A stretch of DNA of 64,000 nt from contig NZ_SJZG01000002.1 in NCBI RefSeq assembly GCF_004959775.1, positions 186,001-250,000 on the forward strand. Direction: 5' to 3'. Positions 43,834 through 53,491 of this stretch are shown here, piece after piece. The DNA comes from Agromyces sp. H66 (GTDB lineage Bacteria; Actinomycetota; Actinomycetes; Actinomycetales; Microbacteriaceae). Position numbers and translations under genes: made by a program. The notes beneath the pieces were generated by a model. The model was not told where the DNA came from and did no database searches. It saw nothing but the letters and a program-made list of their open reading frames with translations. Positions within the stretch are counted from its first letter, which is position 1; each line of letters begins with the position of its first letter.

Positions 43834-44598
43834 ATGCACCCGGATCCCGCCTCCCGCCCCGTCACGATCGTCACCGGCGCGAGCCGCGGCATCGGTCGCG
43901 CCATCGCCGAGCGCCTCGCGGCCGACGGGCACGACCTGGCGCTCACCTACCGCGATCGCGGAACGGATGCCGCAGCCGCCGTGCGTGCGTGCGAGGCATC
44001 CGGTGCCCGGGTGCTGCTGCTCCGGGTGGACCTCGCCGACCTCGAGCAGGCCGAGTCGGTGGTCCCGGCGGCGATCGCGGAGTTCGGCACGGTAACCGGG
44101 CTCGTCAACAACGCCGGCATCACCGGTCGGATCGGCGGCTTCCTCGACGTCTCGATCCACGAGGCCGAGCTCCTCTTCCGGGTCAACGTGCTCGCGCCCA
44201 TCGTGCTCACGCAGGCGGCGATCGCGCACATGGCCACCGACCGCGGCGGCGCCGGCGGATGCATCGTCAACATCTCCTCGGGTGCGGCCACGTCGGGCGC
44301 CCCGAACACCTACATCCCCTACGCGATGAGCAAGGCCGCCCTGAACGCCCTCACCACCGGCGCCTCCAGGGAGTTCGGACCGGTCGGCGTGCGCGTGAAC
44401 ACGGTCTCCCCCGGGACGACGCGCACTGAGATCCACGCCGCGGCGGGCCGCCCGAACGCGCCCGACGAGCGCGCCCCGAACATCCCCATGCGCCGACCCG
44501 GCGAGGTGCACGAGATCGCCGGCGCGGTCGCGTACCTGTTCTCGTCGGATGCCTCGTACACGTCGGGTGCCGACATCCGCGTCGCGGGCGGCAAGTAG
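43834..44598 (+). CDS. SDR-family oxidoreductase (FabG-like)
   Basis: 254 aa with a complete classical active site: cofactor loop TGASRGIGRAIAERL, NNAG block LVNNAGITGRIGG, catalytic Ser in NISSGAATSG, and Tyr/Lys in YIPYAMSKAALNAL, ending in the family C-terminus FSSDASYTSGADIRVAGGK. Probably NADP(H)-dependent (Arg after the glycine loop, basic TYRDRG). The substrate is unknown. It contrasts with the SDR at 27437-28204, which lacks the catalytic Tyr. Transcribed away from the zinc-ribbon gene and convergent with dhaM. Confidence 0.93.
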   Translation: MHPDPASRPVTIVTGASRGIGRAIAERLAADGHDLALTYRDRGTDAAAAVRACEASGARVLLLRVDLADLEQAESVVPAAIAEFGTVTGLVNNAGITGRIGGFLDVSIHEAELLFRVNVLAPIVLTQAAIAHMATDRGGAGGCIVNISSGAATSGAPNTYIPYAMSKAALNALTTGASREFGPVGVRVNTVSPGTTRTEIHAAAGRPNAPDERAPNIPMRRPGEVHEIAGAVAYLFSSDASYTSGADIRVAGGK

Positions 44599-44642
44599 AC
44601 CCGGCACGCGGCCCCGCCCCCGCCGACTCGTGCGGCGGGCGA

Positions 44643-45371
44643 TCAGTGCTCGCCGAACCCCGACTCCGCCAGCGCGGCGATCGCGTCGACGGCTTCGCGC
44701 CCGTCGGGGTCGTCACTCGCGATCTCGATCGTCGCACCCTTCGTGAGCCCGAGCGACATGATGCCGAGCAGGCTCTTCGCATCGGTGCCGTTCACGGTGA
44801 CCCGGGGCCCGAACGTGCTCGCGAGCTTCACGAGTTCGGCGGCCGGACGGGCGTGCAGGCCGTCGGCGTTGATGAGCGTGACGCGGCGGGCGTGGGAGCC
44901 CGCGGCCGTCGCCTCGGCGCGCGAGGCGGCGTCGGATGCCTCGGCGGCACCGGTCTCGGTCGCACTCGCGCCGGCGGCCGATCCCCGAGCGGTCTCCGCG
45001 GCGGCGACCACGTGCTCGAGGTCGTCGCCGGCCTCCGCCGCCACCGCTGCGGCCACGCCGCCCTCGACGAGCGGCGCGTCGACGATGCGCACCCGGCCGC
45101 GCGTCTCGTCGTCGAGGAAGTCGAGCGCGGTCTCGGCGGTGAGGATCGCCGAACCCAGGTCGCAGAGGATGACCACGCCGGCACCGGCGTCCGCCTCGAC
45201 GATGCCGGCGCTCACGAGGTCGAAGCTCGTGCCGATCCGCCCGTCATCGGTCCCGCCGGCGGCGACCAGCGTCGCCGATGGCGCCATCTGCCGGGCGAGT
45301 TCGACCAGCCCCTCCGCGATGCGCGCGGAGTGCGACACGAACACCACGCCGACTCGGTCGGATGCCGCCAC
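44643..45371 (-). CDS. dhaM: dihydroxyacetone kinase phosphotransfer subunit DhaM fused to HPr
   Basis: 242 aa. Residues 1-125 are the mannose-type EIIA domain with phospho-acceptor His 14 (VVFVSHSARIAEG) and VILCDLGSAILTAETALDF. A Ala/Glu-rich linker of ~35 residues leads to an HPr domain with His 173 (LINADGLHARPAAELVKLA) and the Ser position (DAKSLLGIMSLGL, Ser 200). It passes phosphate from PEP through EI and HPr to DhaL-ADP. GTG 45371 is one base after the dhaL stop. The E. coli protein additionally carries an EI fragment, which is missing here. Confidence 0.94.
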   Translation of the reverse strand: MAASDRVGVVFVSHSARIAEGLVELARQMAPSATLVAAGGTDDGRIGTSFDLVSAGIVEADAGAGVVILCDLGSAILTAETALDFLDDETRGRVRIVDAPLVEGGVAAAVAAEAGDDLEHVVAAAETARGSAAGASATETGAAEASDAASRAEATAAGSHARRVTLINADGLHARPAAELVKLASTFGPRVTVNGTDAKSLLGIMSLGLTKGATIEIASDDPDGREAVDAIAALAESGFGEH

Positions 45372-45372
45372 C

Positions 45373-46020
45373 TCAGGCCCCCGCGGCGGCGGATGCCGCG
45401 TCCGCGGCGGCCCGCAGCAGCAGGGCCGATGACTGTGCTCCCGGATCGCGGTGACCCGCCGAGCGTTCGCCGAGGTAGCTCGCCCGCCCCTTTCGGGCGA
45501 CGAGCGGAATCGTCGCGTCGGAACCCGCCGCCGCGGCATCCGCCGCCGCGTCGAGCACGGACGCGACATCCGACCCGTTCGACGCGGCGGCCTCGGCGGC
45601 CTCGACCGCCGGCGTCCACGCGTCGACCATGGTCTTGTCGCCCGACTCCGCCTTGCCGCGCAGCACGATGCCGTCGCGCGCGGCGGTGAGGACCGCGGCG
45701 ATCGCCCGACCGTCGAGCGAGGTCGCCGAGCCGGCGACCCCGGCGCCCTTCAGGTAGGCGGTGCCGTACAGCGGCCCGGCCGCGCCGCCGACCGTGGAGA
45801 TGAGCGTCGTCGCCACGAGCTTCAGGACGTCGCCGGGCGTCGACCCGGCGGGAAGGTCGTCGAGCTTCGGAAGCACGGCCTGGAAACCGCGATCCATGTT
45901 CTCGCCGTGGTCGCCGTCGCCGATCTCGCGGTCGAGCTTGATCAGTTCGAGACGGTGCTCGGCGATGACGTCCGCGCTTCGCCTGACCCAATCCACCGCC
46001 CAGGTGATGTCCAGCCCCAC
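45373..46020 (-). CDS. dhaL: dihydroxyacetone kinase ADP-binding subunit DhaL
   Basis: 215 aa. The nucleotide/metal block is intact: Asp 30, Asp 35 and Asp 37 in KLDREIGDGDHGENMDRGF, plus STVGGAAGPLYGTAYLKGA and ARKGRASYLGERSAGHRDPG. DhaL keeps a permanently bound ADP that is rephosphorylated by DhaM and then phosphorylates DHA bound to DhaK. Gap to dhaK is nine bases and to dhaM one base, so the three form one operon, dhaK-dhaL-dhaM. Confidence 0.95.
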   Translation of the reverse strand: MGLDITWAVDWVRRSADVIAEHRLELIKLDREIGDGDHGENMDRGFQAVLPKLDDLPAGSTPGDVLKLVATTLISTVGGAAGPLYGTAYLKGAGVAGSATSLDGRAIAAVLTAARDGIVLRGKAESGDKTMVDAWTPAVEAAEAAASNGSDVASVLDAAADAAAAGSDATIPLVARKGRASYLGERSAGHRDPGAQSSALLLRAAADAASAAAGA

Positions 46021-46029
46021 AGGTCCCCC

Positions 46030-47031
<1,002 letters not shown>

Positions 47032-47136
47032 GAGTATCCCTTCCCCATCGCTGCCGCACGCCGTGCGACCGTGCATCGGCGTCGACGCAGCACTCCCCCG
47101 TCAACCTACGCCCGCGCCGCAGCCCGCCGGAAGGGG

Positions 47137-47153
47137 CTCCGATGAAATCGGAG
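47137..47153. promoter_or_regulatory. palindrome in the dhaK/glpF divergent spacer
   Basis: CTCCGAT-GAA-ATCGGAG, seven-base perfect arms, lies in the 218-bp spacer between dhaK (minus) and glpF (plus). It sits 30 bases before a TATGGT hexamer (47183-47188) that is the likely glpF -10. Candidate operator for a glycerol or DHA regulator. Confidence 0.55.
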
Positions 47154-47249
47154 AGACCATTCCCACCTGAACGCCCGCTGAGTATGGTGGGCAGTGTTCC
47201 GCCCCCGGGCGAAGCCCTGAGGGCCAAGCGAAAAGGATGGAAGGTCAAC

Positions 47250-48023
47250 GTGGACGATCTCGGTGTGCTGTTCCTCTCCGAAATGGTCGGGACCGCGATG
47301 CTGGTGCTCCTCGGTTGCGGTGTGGTGGCAAACGTCGCCCTCGCGAAGACGAAGGGCTTCAGCGGTGGGTTCCTCATGGTGAACGTCGGCTGGGGACTTG
47401 CGGTCTTCGCCGGTGTCATCGTCGCCTATGCTTCTGGCGCGCACATCAACCCGGCGGTCACCCTCGGCCTCGTCGCGAACGGTGCCACGGAGTTCGGCAA
47501 CCCGAGCTTCGGCACCACGGTCCCGGTCGATGTCGTCTCGGTTCTCGCGTTCATCGGTGCGCAGTTGCTCGGCGGCATCATCGGCGCGGTCTTCGTGTGG
47601 CTGGCCTACAAGCAGCACTTCGACGACGCGCCCGAGCCTGCGGCGAAGCTCGGCGTGTTCTCGACCGGTCCGGCGATCCGCTCCTACGGCTGGAACGTCA
47701 TCACCGAGGTCATCGGCACGTTCGTGCTGGTCTTCGTGGTGATCGGCTTCGGCCGTCAAGGGGATGCCTCGGGGCTCGCGGCCCTCGGCGCGCTCCCCGT
47801 CGCCCTGCTCGTCATCGGCATCGGCGCCTCGCTCGGTGGTCCGACGGGGTACGCCATCAACCCGGCGCGCGACCTCGGGCCGCGCATCGCGCACGCCATC
47901 CTCCCCATCCGCGGCAAGGGATCGTCGGACTGGGCCTATTCGTGGGTCCCGGTCGTCGGCCCCATCATCGGCGGGCTCCTCGCCGGCTGGGCCGCCATCC
48001 CGCTCCTTCCCCTGCTCGGCTGA
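47250..48023 (+). CDS. glpF: glycerol uptake facilitator (aquaglyceroporin, MIP family)
   Basis: 257 aa. Both NPA motifs are present, HINPAV (Asn 67) and AINPARDLGP (Asn 204), with the Asp after the second typical of glycerol-conducting members. Six membrane helices plus two half-helices follow the usual order. The protein admits glycerol passively. GTG 47250 is selected because GGATGGAAGG lies 5-14 bases upstream; the frame is open from 47142. glpK follows after 103 bp, and a hairpin lies between them. Confidence 0.94.
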   Translation: MDDLGVLFLSEMVGTAMLVLLGCGVVANVALAKTKGFSGGFLMVNVGWGLAVFAGVIVAYASGAHINPAVTLGLVANGATEFGNPSFGTTVPVDVVSVLAFIGAQLLGGIIGAVFVWLAYKQHFDDAPEPAAKLGVFSTGPAIRSYGWNVITEVIGTFVLVFVVIGFGRQGDASGLAALGALPVALLVIGIGASLGGPTGYAINPARDLGPRIAHAILPIRGKGSSDWAYSWVPVVGPIIGGLLAGWAAIPLLPLLG

Positions 48024-48026
48024 ACC

Positions 48027-48060
48027 CGGCGGGGCCGGTCCGCGAGAACCGGCCCCGCCG
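48027..48060 (+). terminator. hairpin between glpF and glpK
   Basis: CGGCGGGGCCGGT (48027-48039) pairs with ACCGGCCCCGCCG (48048-48060) around eight bases; no T-run. It may attenuate read-through from glpF into glpK. Confidence 0.6.
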
Positions 48061-48126
48061 CGTTCCGCAGGTTCTCCGTGCCGCCGCCGGTGATGGCGGG
48101 GCATCCGCAACATCTGAGAGGAAGTC

Positions 48127-49647
48127 ATGGCTGACTACATCCTGGCGATCGACCAGGGCACGACGTCGTCGCGCGCGATCATCTTCGACAAGAGGGGTTC
48201 CATCGTCGCGACCGGACAGCTCGAACACGAGCAGATCTTCCCCAAGGCCGGCTGGGTCGAGCACGACCCCATGGAGATCTGGCGCAACACGCGGGAGGTG
48301 ATCGGCCAAGCGCTCGGCAAGGCCGACCTCACCCGCCACGACATCGCGGCCGTCGGCATCACCAACCAGCGCGAGACGGCCGTGGTGTGGGACAAGAACA
48401 CCGGCGAGCCCGTCTACAACGCCATCGTCTGGCAGGACACCCGCACCCAGCCCATCGTCGACCGGCTCGCGGCCGACGGTGGCGTCGAGCGGTTCAAGCA
48501 GGACGTCGGACTTCCGCTCGCGACGTACTTCTCGGGCACGAAGATCGTGTGGATCCTCGAGAACGTTCCCGGCGCCCGCGAGAAGGCGGAGGCGGGCGAC
48601 CTGCTGTTCGGCACCACCGACTGCTGGGTGCTCTGGAACCTCACCGGCGGACCCGACGGCGGCGTGCACGCGACGGATGTCACGAACGCGAGCCGCACGA
48701 TGTTCATGGACCTCGCGACCCTCGAGTGGCGCGACGACATCCTCGCCGCGTTCGGCGTGCCGCGTTCGATGATGCCGGCGATCCGGGCGTCGTCGGAGGT
48801 CTACGGCACGGTCGAGCCGTCGAGCCTCCTCCGGGAGGTGCCGGTCGCGGGCATCCTGGGCGACCAGCAGGCGGCCACGTTCGGGCAGGCGGCGTTCGAT
48901 CCGGGCGAATCGAAGAACACCTACGGCACCGGCAACTTCCTCATCTTCAACACCGGCGAGGAGATCGTCCACTCCAAGAACGGCCTGCTCACGACGCTCG
49001 GCTACAAGCTGGGCGACGACAAGCCGCACTACGCGTTGGAGGGCGCGATCGCCGTCACCGGCTCGCTCGTGCAGTGGGTACGCGACAACCTCGGGCTCAT
49101 CTCGAACGCGTCCGAGATCGAGGACCTGGCCAAGACCGTCGACGACAACGGCGGTGCGTACTTCGTGCCGGCGTTCTCGGGCCTGTTCGCGCCGTACTGG
49201 CGACCCGACGCCCGCGGAGCGCTCGTCGGCCTCACCAGGTACGTGCACAAGGGGCACATCGCCCGGGCCGTGCTCGAGGCGACCGCGTTCCAGACCCGCG
49301 AGGTGCTCGACGCGGTGAACGCCGACTCGGGTGTCGACCTCACCGAGCTCAAGGTCGACGGCGGCATGATCGCCAACAACACCCTGATGCAGTTCCAGGC
49401 CGACATCCTTGGCGTGCCCGTCGTGCGTCCGGTCGTGGCGGAGACCACGGCGCTCGGCGCCGCCTACGCGGCCGGCCTCGCGGTCGGCTTCTGGTCGAGC
49501 CTCGACGAACTCCGAGCCAACTGGCAGGAGGACTCGCGCTGGGAACCGAAGATGGAACCCGCCGAGCGCGACCGCCAGTTGCGGCTCTGGAAGAAGGCCG
49601 TCACGAAGACGTTCGACTGGGTCGACGACGACGTATCGCACGGCTGA
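48127..49647 (+). CDS. glpK: glycerol kinase
   Basis: 506 aa FGGY-family kinase. Signature blocks: [20 protein letters not shown] (phosphate-1), [39 protein letters not shown] and the C-terminal FGGY-type [20 protein letters not shown]. It phosphorylates glycerol to glycerol-3-phosphate after entry through GlpF. GAGAGGAAG precedes ATG 48127. It is convergent with trpD across a shared terminator. Confidence 0.96.
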   Translation: MADYILAIDQGTTSSRAIIFDKRGSIVATGQLEHEQIFPKAGWVEHDPMEIWRNTREVIGQALGKADLTRHDIAAVGITNQRETAVVWDKNTGEPVYNAIVWQDTRTQPIVDRLAADGGVERFKQDVGLPLATYFSGTKIVWILENVPGAREKAEAGDLLFGTTDCWVLWNLTGGPDGGVHATDVTNASRTMFMDLATLEWRDDILAAFGVPRSMMPAIRASSEVYGTVEPSSLLREVPVAGILGDQQAATFGQAAFDPGESKNTYGTGNFLIFNTGEEIVHSKNGLLTTLGYKLGDDKPHYALEGAIAVTGSLVQWVRDNLGLISNASEIEDLAKTVDDNGGAYFVPAFSGLFAPYWRPDARGALVGLTRYVHKGHIARAVLEATAFQTREVLDAVNADSGVDLTELKVDGGMIANNTLMQFQADILGVPVVRPVVAETTALGAAYAAGLAVGFWSSLDELRANWQEDSRWEPKMEPAERDRQLRLWKKAVTKTFDWVDDDVSHG

Positions 49648-49673
49648 TGCGGAGCATGCAACAGCAATGAGGT

Positions 49674-49704
49674 GAGGGGTCCCGCGGCATCCGCGGGGCC
49701 CCTC
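49674..49704. terminator. bidirectional terminator between glpK and trpD
   Basis: GAGGGGTCCCGCGG (49674-49687) pairs with CCGCGGGGCCCCTC (49691-49704) over a three-base loop, with one wobble pair. It ends five bases before the trpD stop and 27 bases after the glpK stop. Confidence 0.85.
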
Positions 49705-49708
49705 GTCG

Positions 49709-50761
49709 TCACCGCTTCGTGGCCGCGATCCACTCCTCGAGCTTCCGGGCCGCCGCGCCGCTGTCGATGGCTTCCTCGGCCACGGCGAGCTTGTCGCGGA
49801 ACCGGTCGAGCACGGCGCGCTGGAACTGGCTCGGGTCCTTCGCGAGCTCGAACGACACGAGGCCGGCGGCCGCGTTGAGCACGACGATGTCACGCACCGG
49901 GCCGCGCTCGCCGGCGAACACGCGGTGCACGATCTCGGCGTTGTGGGCGGCGTCGCCGCCGACGAGCTCGTCGATCGTCGTGCGCTGGATGCCGAGCTCG
50001 CGCGGGTCGAGGTCGTGCTCCTTGACCGTGCCGCGCGAGACCTCCCAGATGTGGCTGTGCCCGGTGGTGGTGAGCTCGTCGAGGCCGTCGTCGCCGCGGA
50101 ACACGAGCGCCGTCGCCCCGCGCGTCTGGAAGACGCCGACGATGAGCGGGACGCGATCGAGGTTCGCGACGCCCACGGCCGATGCCTCGGGCCGGGCCGG
50201 GTTGCAGAGCGGGCCGAGGAAGTTGAAGACGGTCGGCACGCCGAGTTCGGAACGGACCGGGCCGGCGTGGCGGAAGCCGGGGTGGAAGGCGCCGGCGAAG
50301 GCGAAGGTGATGCCGACCTCCCCCAATACGCGGGCCACGCGCTCGGCGGGCAGCGACAGGTCGAGGCCGAGCGCGGCCAGCACGTCGGAGGATCCCGAGG
50401 CCGAGCTCGCGGCCCGGTTGCCGTGCTTGATCACGGGGACTCCGGATGCCGCGGCCACGACCGAGGCCATCGTCGACACGTTCACGGTGCCGAAGCGGTC
50501 GCCCCCCGTTCCGACGATGTCGAGGGCCATCGGGTCGACCTGCAGCGGGACCGCGTGCTCGAGCACGGCGTCGCGGAACCCGACGATCTCGTCGACCGTC
50601 TCCCCCTTCACGCTGAGGGCGATGAGGAACCCGGCAAGCTGGGCAGGCGTGACCGTGCCGGTCATCACCTGCTCCATGCACCACGCCGCGTCCGACACGC
50701 TGAGGTCCTCGTGCTCGAGGAGCGCGGAGATGATGGTCGGCCAATTCTGTCGGGTGGGCAT
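49709..50761 (-). CDS. trpD: anthranilate phosphoribosyltransferase
   Basis: 350 aa. The PRPP-binding signature [20 protein letters not shown] and the anthranilate-site blocks [20 protein letters not shown] and [19 protein letters not shown] are intact, so it should catalyse the second step of tryptophan synthesis. No other trp gene is near; in Microbacteriaceae and relatives a lone trpD beside the cytochrome genes is common. ATG 50761 lies seven bases after TAGGAT (minus strand, 50774-50769). Confidence 0.95.
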   Translation of the reverse strand: MPTRQNWPTIISALLEHEDLSVSDAAWCMEQVMTGTVTPAQLAGFLIALSVKGETVDEIVGFRDAVLEHAVPLQVDPMALDIVGTGGDRFGTVNVSTMASVVAAASGVPVIKHGNRAASSASGSSDVLAALGLDLSLPAERVARVLGEVGITFAFAGAFHPGFRHAGPVRSELGVPTVFNFLGPLCNPARPEASAVGVANLDRVPLIVGVFQTRGATALVFRGDDGLDELTTTGHSHIWEVSRGTVKEHDLDPRELGIQRTTIDELVGGDAAHNAEIVHRVFAGERGPVRDIVVLNAAAGLVSFELAKDPSQFQRAVLDRFRDKLAVAEEAIDSGAAARKLEEWIAATKR

Positions 50762-50768
50762 GGACTCG

Positions 50769-50774
50769 ATCCTA
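50769..50774 (-). promoter_or_regulatory. -10 hexamer TAGGAT before trpD
   Basis: Minus-strand TAGGAT, seven bases, ATG 50761; leaderless type. Confidence 0.5.
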
Positions 50775-50842
50775 TCCGCCGGATTCAGGGCGGATTCCCG
50801 GCTTCGACACATGCGAATTTAGGGTTCCCTTACCGGCCGGGA

Positions 50843-50858
50843 CGGACACTGCTGTCCG
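50843..50858. promoter_or_regulatory. palindrome in the trpD/ctaE divergent spacer
   Basis: CGGACA-CTGC-TGTCCG, perfect six-base arms, lies 44 bases before GTG 50902, about where an activator or repressor of ctaE-qcrCAB would bind. Confidence 0.5.
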
Positions 50859-50888
50859 GGATGACGAAAACTCACCCGCGATTTCGGC

Positions 50889-50894
50889 CATAAT
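50889..50894 (+). promoter_or_regulatory. -10 hexamer CATAAT before ctaE
   Basis: CATAAT, seven bases, then GTG 50902. It decides the start in favour of GTG 50902 over the in-frame ATG 50893, which overlaps the hexamer. Confidence 0.5.
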
Positions 50895-50901
50895 GGTGTG
50901 C

Positions 50902-51531
50902 GTGACGAGCACCTCAATCACTTATCAGGCGAGCGCGCCCGTGATCAAACGACCGAACACCGTCGCGGTGGGCACGATCGTCTGGCTCGGCAGCGAGGTC
51001 ATGTTCTTCGCTGGTCTGTTCGCGATCTACTTCACGCTGCGGTCGATGTCGCCCGAGTTGTGGGAGTTCGAGGCGAATCGCCTGAACTTCCCGTTCTCGT
51101 TGACGAACACGATCATCCTCGTGGCGTCGTCGTTCACGTGCCAGTTCGGCGTGTTCGCAGCAGAGCGGCTGCAGCCCTACGCCACCGGCTGGAAGCCGAC
51201 GCAGTGGGGCATGGTCGAGTGGTTCTTCCTCACCTACGCCATGGGCGCCGTGTTCGTCGCCGGCCAGATCTGGGAGTACGCGTCGCTCGTCTCCGAGGGC
51301 ATCGCGATCGACTCGAACGCGTACGGGTCGGCGTTCTACCTCACCACCGGCTTCCACGGCCTGCACGTCACCGGCGGTCTGATCGCGTTCCTGCTCGTCA
51401 TCGGTCGCGTGTTCGCCGTCAAGAACTTCGGTCACCGCGAGGCGACGAGCGCGATCGTGGTGTCGTACTACTGGCACTTCGTCGACGTCGTCTGGATCGG
51501 CCTGTTCCTCGTCATCTACGTCCTCAGATGA
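50902..51531 (+). CDS. ctaE: cytochrome c oxidase subunit III
   Basis: 209 aa with five membrane helices, the short actinobacterial form. Core blocks: [58 protein letters not shown] and [15 protein letters not shown] with the invariant Glu/His residues that bind lipid near the proton-entry side. It starts the ctaE-qcrC-qcrA-qcrB cluster, with 50 bp to qcrC. Confidence 0.95.
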   Translation: MTSTSITYQASAPVIKRPNTVAVGTIVWLGSEVMFFAGLFAIYFTLRSMSPELWEFEANRLNFPFSLTNTIILVASSFTCQFGVFAAERLQPYATGWKPTQWGMVEWFFLTYAMGAVFVAGQIWEYASLVSEGIAIDSNAYGSAFYLTTGFHGLHVTGGLIAFLLVIGRVFAVKNFGHREATSAIVVSYYWHFVDVVWIGLFLVIYVLR

Positions 51532-51581
51532 GTCCCGGCAGGAGCGCCACGAACAGCATGCCCGCGAACAGGAAGAAACTG

Positions 51582-52376
51582 ATGAACCGCTCGAAGCGAC
51601 GCACCGGCCGCCGGCACCCGCTCGCCACCGCCGCGCTCCTCGCGCTCGGACTCGTCTTCACGGGTGGCGCGTATGCGGCACTGAGCTCCGGCTCCGTGGC
51701 GCAGGCCGAGGCGGAGCCCACCTCGCAGCAGACGATCGAGGAGGGCAAGAAGCTCTTCCAGGCGAACTGCTCGACGTGCCACGGCCTCGAGGCGCAGGGC
51801 TCCGACGACGGGCCGAGCCTCATCGGCGTGGGTGCGGCATCCGTCGACTTCCAGGTCGGCACCGGCCGCATGCCCATGCAGATGCAGGGGCCGCAGGCGC
51901 AGGTGAAGCCGCCGCAGTTCACCGACGAGCAGGTCAAGCAGCTCGCCTACTACGTGGCGTCGCTCGGACCCGGTCCCGACATCCCCGCCGACCACCTCGT
52001 CAACGGCGGGGGCGATGCAGCCAACGGCGCCGAGCTCTTCCGCATCAACTGCGCCATGTGCCACAACGTGGCCGGCGCGGGCGGTGCGCTCACCGAGGGC
52101 AAGTTCGCGCCGCCGCTCACGGATGTCTCCGGGGTGCACATCTACGAGGCCATGGTCACGGGCCCGCAGAACATGCCGGTCTTCAACGACCTGAACATCT
52201 CGCCCGAGGACAAGCGCGACATCATCACGTACCTCAAGTACGTCCAGGACAACCGCTCGCCCGGCGGTTTCGAACTCGGCTCGCTCGGTCCGGTCGCAGA
52301 GGGGCTGTTCATCTGGATCTTCGGTCTCGGCGCGATCGTCGCGATCACCGTGTGGATCACGGCGAAGTCCAACTAG
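51582..52376 (+). CDS. qcrC: cytochrome bc1 complex di-haem cytochrome c subunit (cytochrome cc1)
   Basis: 264 aa. A signal-anchor (residues ~13-32) is followed by two haem-c domains with CSTCH (63-67) and CAMCH (157-161), and a C-terminal membrane anchor (LFIWIFGLGAIVAITVWI). The two haems replace a soluble cytochrome c and wire the bcc complex directly to the oxidase. Start ATG 51582 has GGAAG at 51571-51575; upstream ATG 51528 would overlap the ctaE stop and is an alternative. The SPGRS... extension from it has no counterpart in the family that I know. Confidence 0.94.
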   Translation: MNRSKRRTGRRHPLATAALLALGLVFTGGAYAALSSGSVAQAEAEPTSQQTIEEGKKLFQANCSTCHGLEAQGSDDGPSLIGVGAASVDFQVGTGRMPMQMQGPQAQVKPPQFTDEQVKQLAYYVASLGPGPDIPADHLVNGGGDAANGAELFRINCAMCHNVAGAGGALTEGKFAPPLTDVSGVHIYEAMVTGPQNMPVFNDLNISPEDKRDIITYLKYVQDNRSPGGFELGSLGPVAEGLFIWIFGLGAIVAITVWITAKSN

Positions 52377-52414
52377 CGCACGCCCGGCACCGCAGCAGCT
52401 GAAGAAGGAGAACC

Positions 52415-53491
52415 ATGGCCCAGGACGACCACAGCGGCGTCGACCTCGTCGCCGCCGACTCGTCGCACGCCGAGCAGGAGTTCGCCGGCTCGACCGGCAC
52501 GGCGGTCATCCCCCACGACGCGTTCGAGAACCCCGGCTTCGAGCCGCATCGCCTTCGTGTGACCGACGAGGACCCCAAGCGCGAGAAGCGCGCGCAGCGC
52601 ACGGTCTACACGCTCTTCTACCTCTCCGTCCTCGGCAGCGTGTGGGCGATCGCCGCGTACATGCTGTTCCCGATGGAGTCGAACGACGTCGGCGCCGTGC
52701 GCCTGAACAACATGTTCGTCGGCATCGGCGTCACGCTCGCTCTGCTGGGCCTCGGCTTCGGCGCCGTGCACTGGGGCAAGTCGCTGATGACCTCGGCCGA
52801 GTCGATCGACATCCGGCATCCCATCGGCGGAGCCCCGGCGACCCAGCAGGGCGCCGTCGAGGTGATGCGCCAGGCCGATGAGGAGTCCGGATTCAGCCGG
52901 CGCACGGTCATCCGGAACAGCCTCATCGGAGCGCTCCTCGCCTTCCCCCTTCCGGCCGTCGTGCTATTCCGCGGCCTCGGCCCGCAGGACCAGCTGCCCG
53001 TCGAGCTGCTGAGCCACACGATGTGGAAGCAGGGCACCCGCCTCGCGCTCGACCCGTCCGGCGTCCCGATCCGGGCGTCCGACGTCACCATCGGCAGCGC
53101 CTTCCACGTGATCCCCGAGGGGCTCAACGACCTGGAGCACGGCAAGCTCGAGGAGAAGGCCAAGGCGGCCGTGCTCCTCATGCGCCTCGACCCGGCCGAC
53201 CTCACGGAGTCTCCCGAGCGCGCCGACTGGTCGTACCAGGGCATCGTCGCGTACTCGAAGATCTGCACCCACGTCGGATGCCCCGTGGCGCTCTACGAGC
53301 AGCACACGCACCACCTGCTCTGCCCGTGCCACCAGTCGCAGTTCGACGTGACGAACCACTGCGAGGTCATCTTCGGCCCGGCCAAGCGTCCGCTGCCGCA
53401 GCTTCCGATCGCCGTCGACGATGAGGGCTACCTCATCGCACAGAGCGACTTCACCGAACCCGTCGGCCCGAGCTTCTGGGAGCGCCATTGA
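52415..53491 (+). CDS. qcrA: cytochrome bc1 complex Rieske iron-sulfur subunit
   Basis: 358 aa. Three N-terminal hydrophobic segments (two at residues ~68-115 and one before FRGLGPQ) and a soluble domain with the [2Fe-2S] ligands CTHVGC (284-289) and CPCH (303-306). The three-helix N-terminus is the actinobacterial form that holds the bcc-aa3 supercomplex. It accepts electrons from menaquinol. RBS AAGGAG precedes ATG 52415; its stop overlaps the TTG start of qcrB. Confidence 0.95.
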   Translation: MAQDDHSGVDLVAADSSHAEQEFAGSTGTAVIPHDAFENPGFEPHRLRVTDEDPKREKRAQRTVYTLFYLSVLGSVWAIAAYMLFPMESNDVGAVRLNNMFVGIGVTLALLGLGFGAVHWGKSLMTSAESIDIRHPIGGAPATQQGAVEVMRQADEESGFSRRTVIRNSLIGALLAFPLPAVVLFRGLGPQDQLPVELLSHTMWKQGTRLALDPSGVPIRASDVTIGSAFHVIPEGLNDLEHGKLEEKAKAAVLLMRLDPADLTESPERADWSYQGIVAYSKICTHVGCPVALYEQHTHHLLCPCHQSQFDVTNHCEVIFGPAKRPLPQLPIAVDDEGYLIAQSDFTEPVGPSFWERH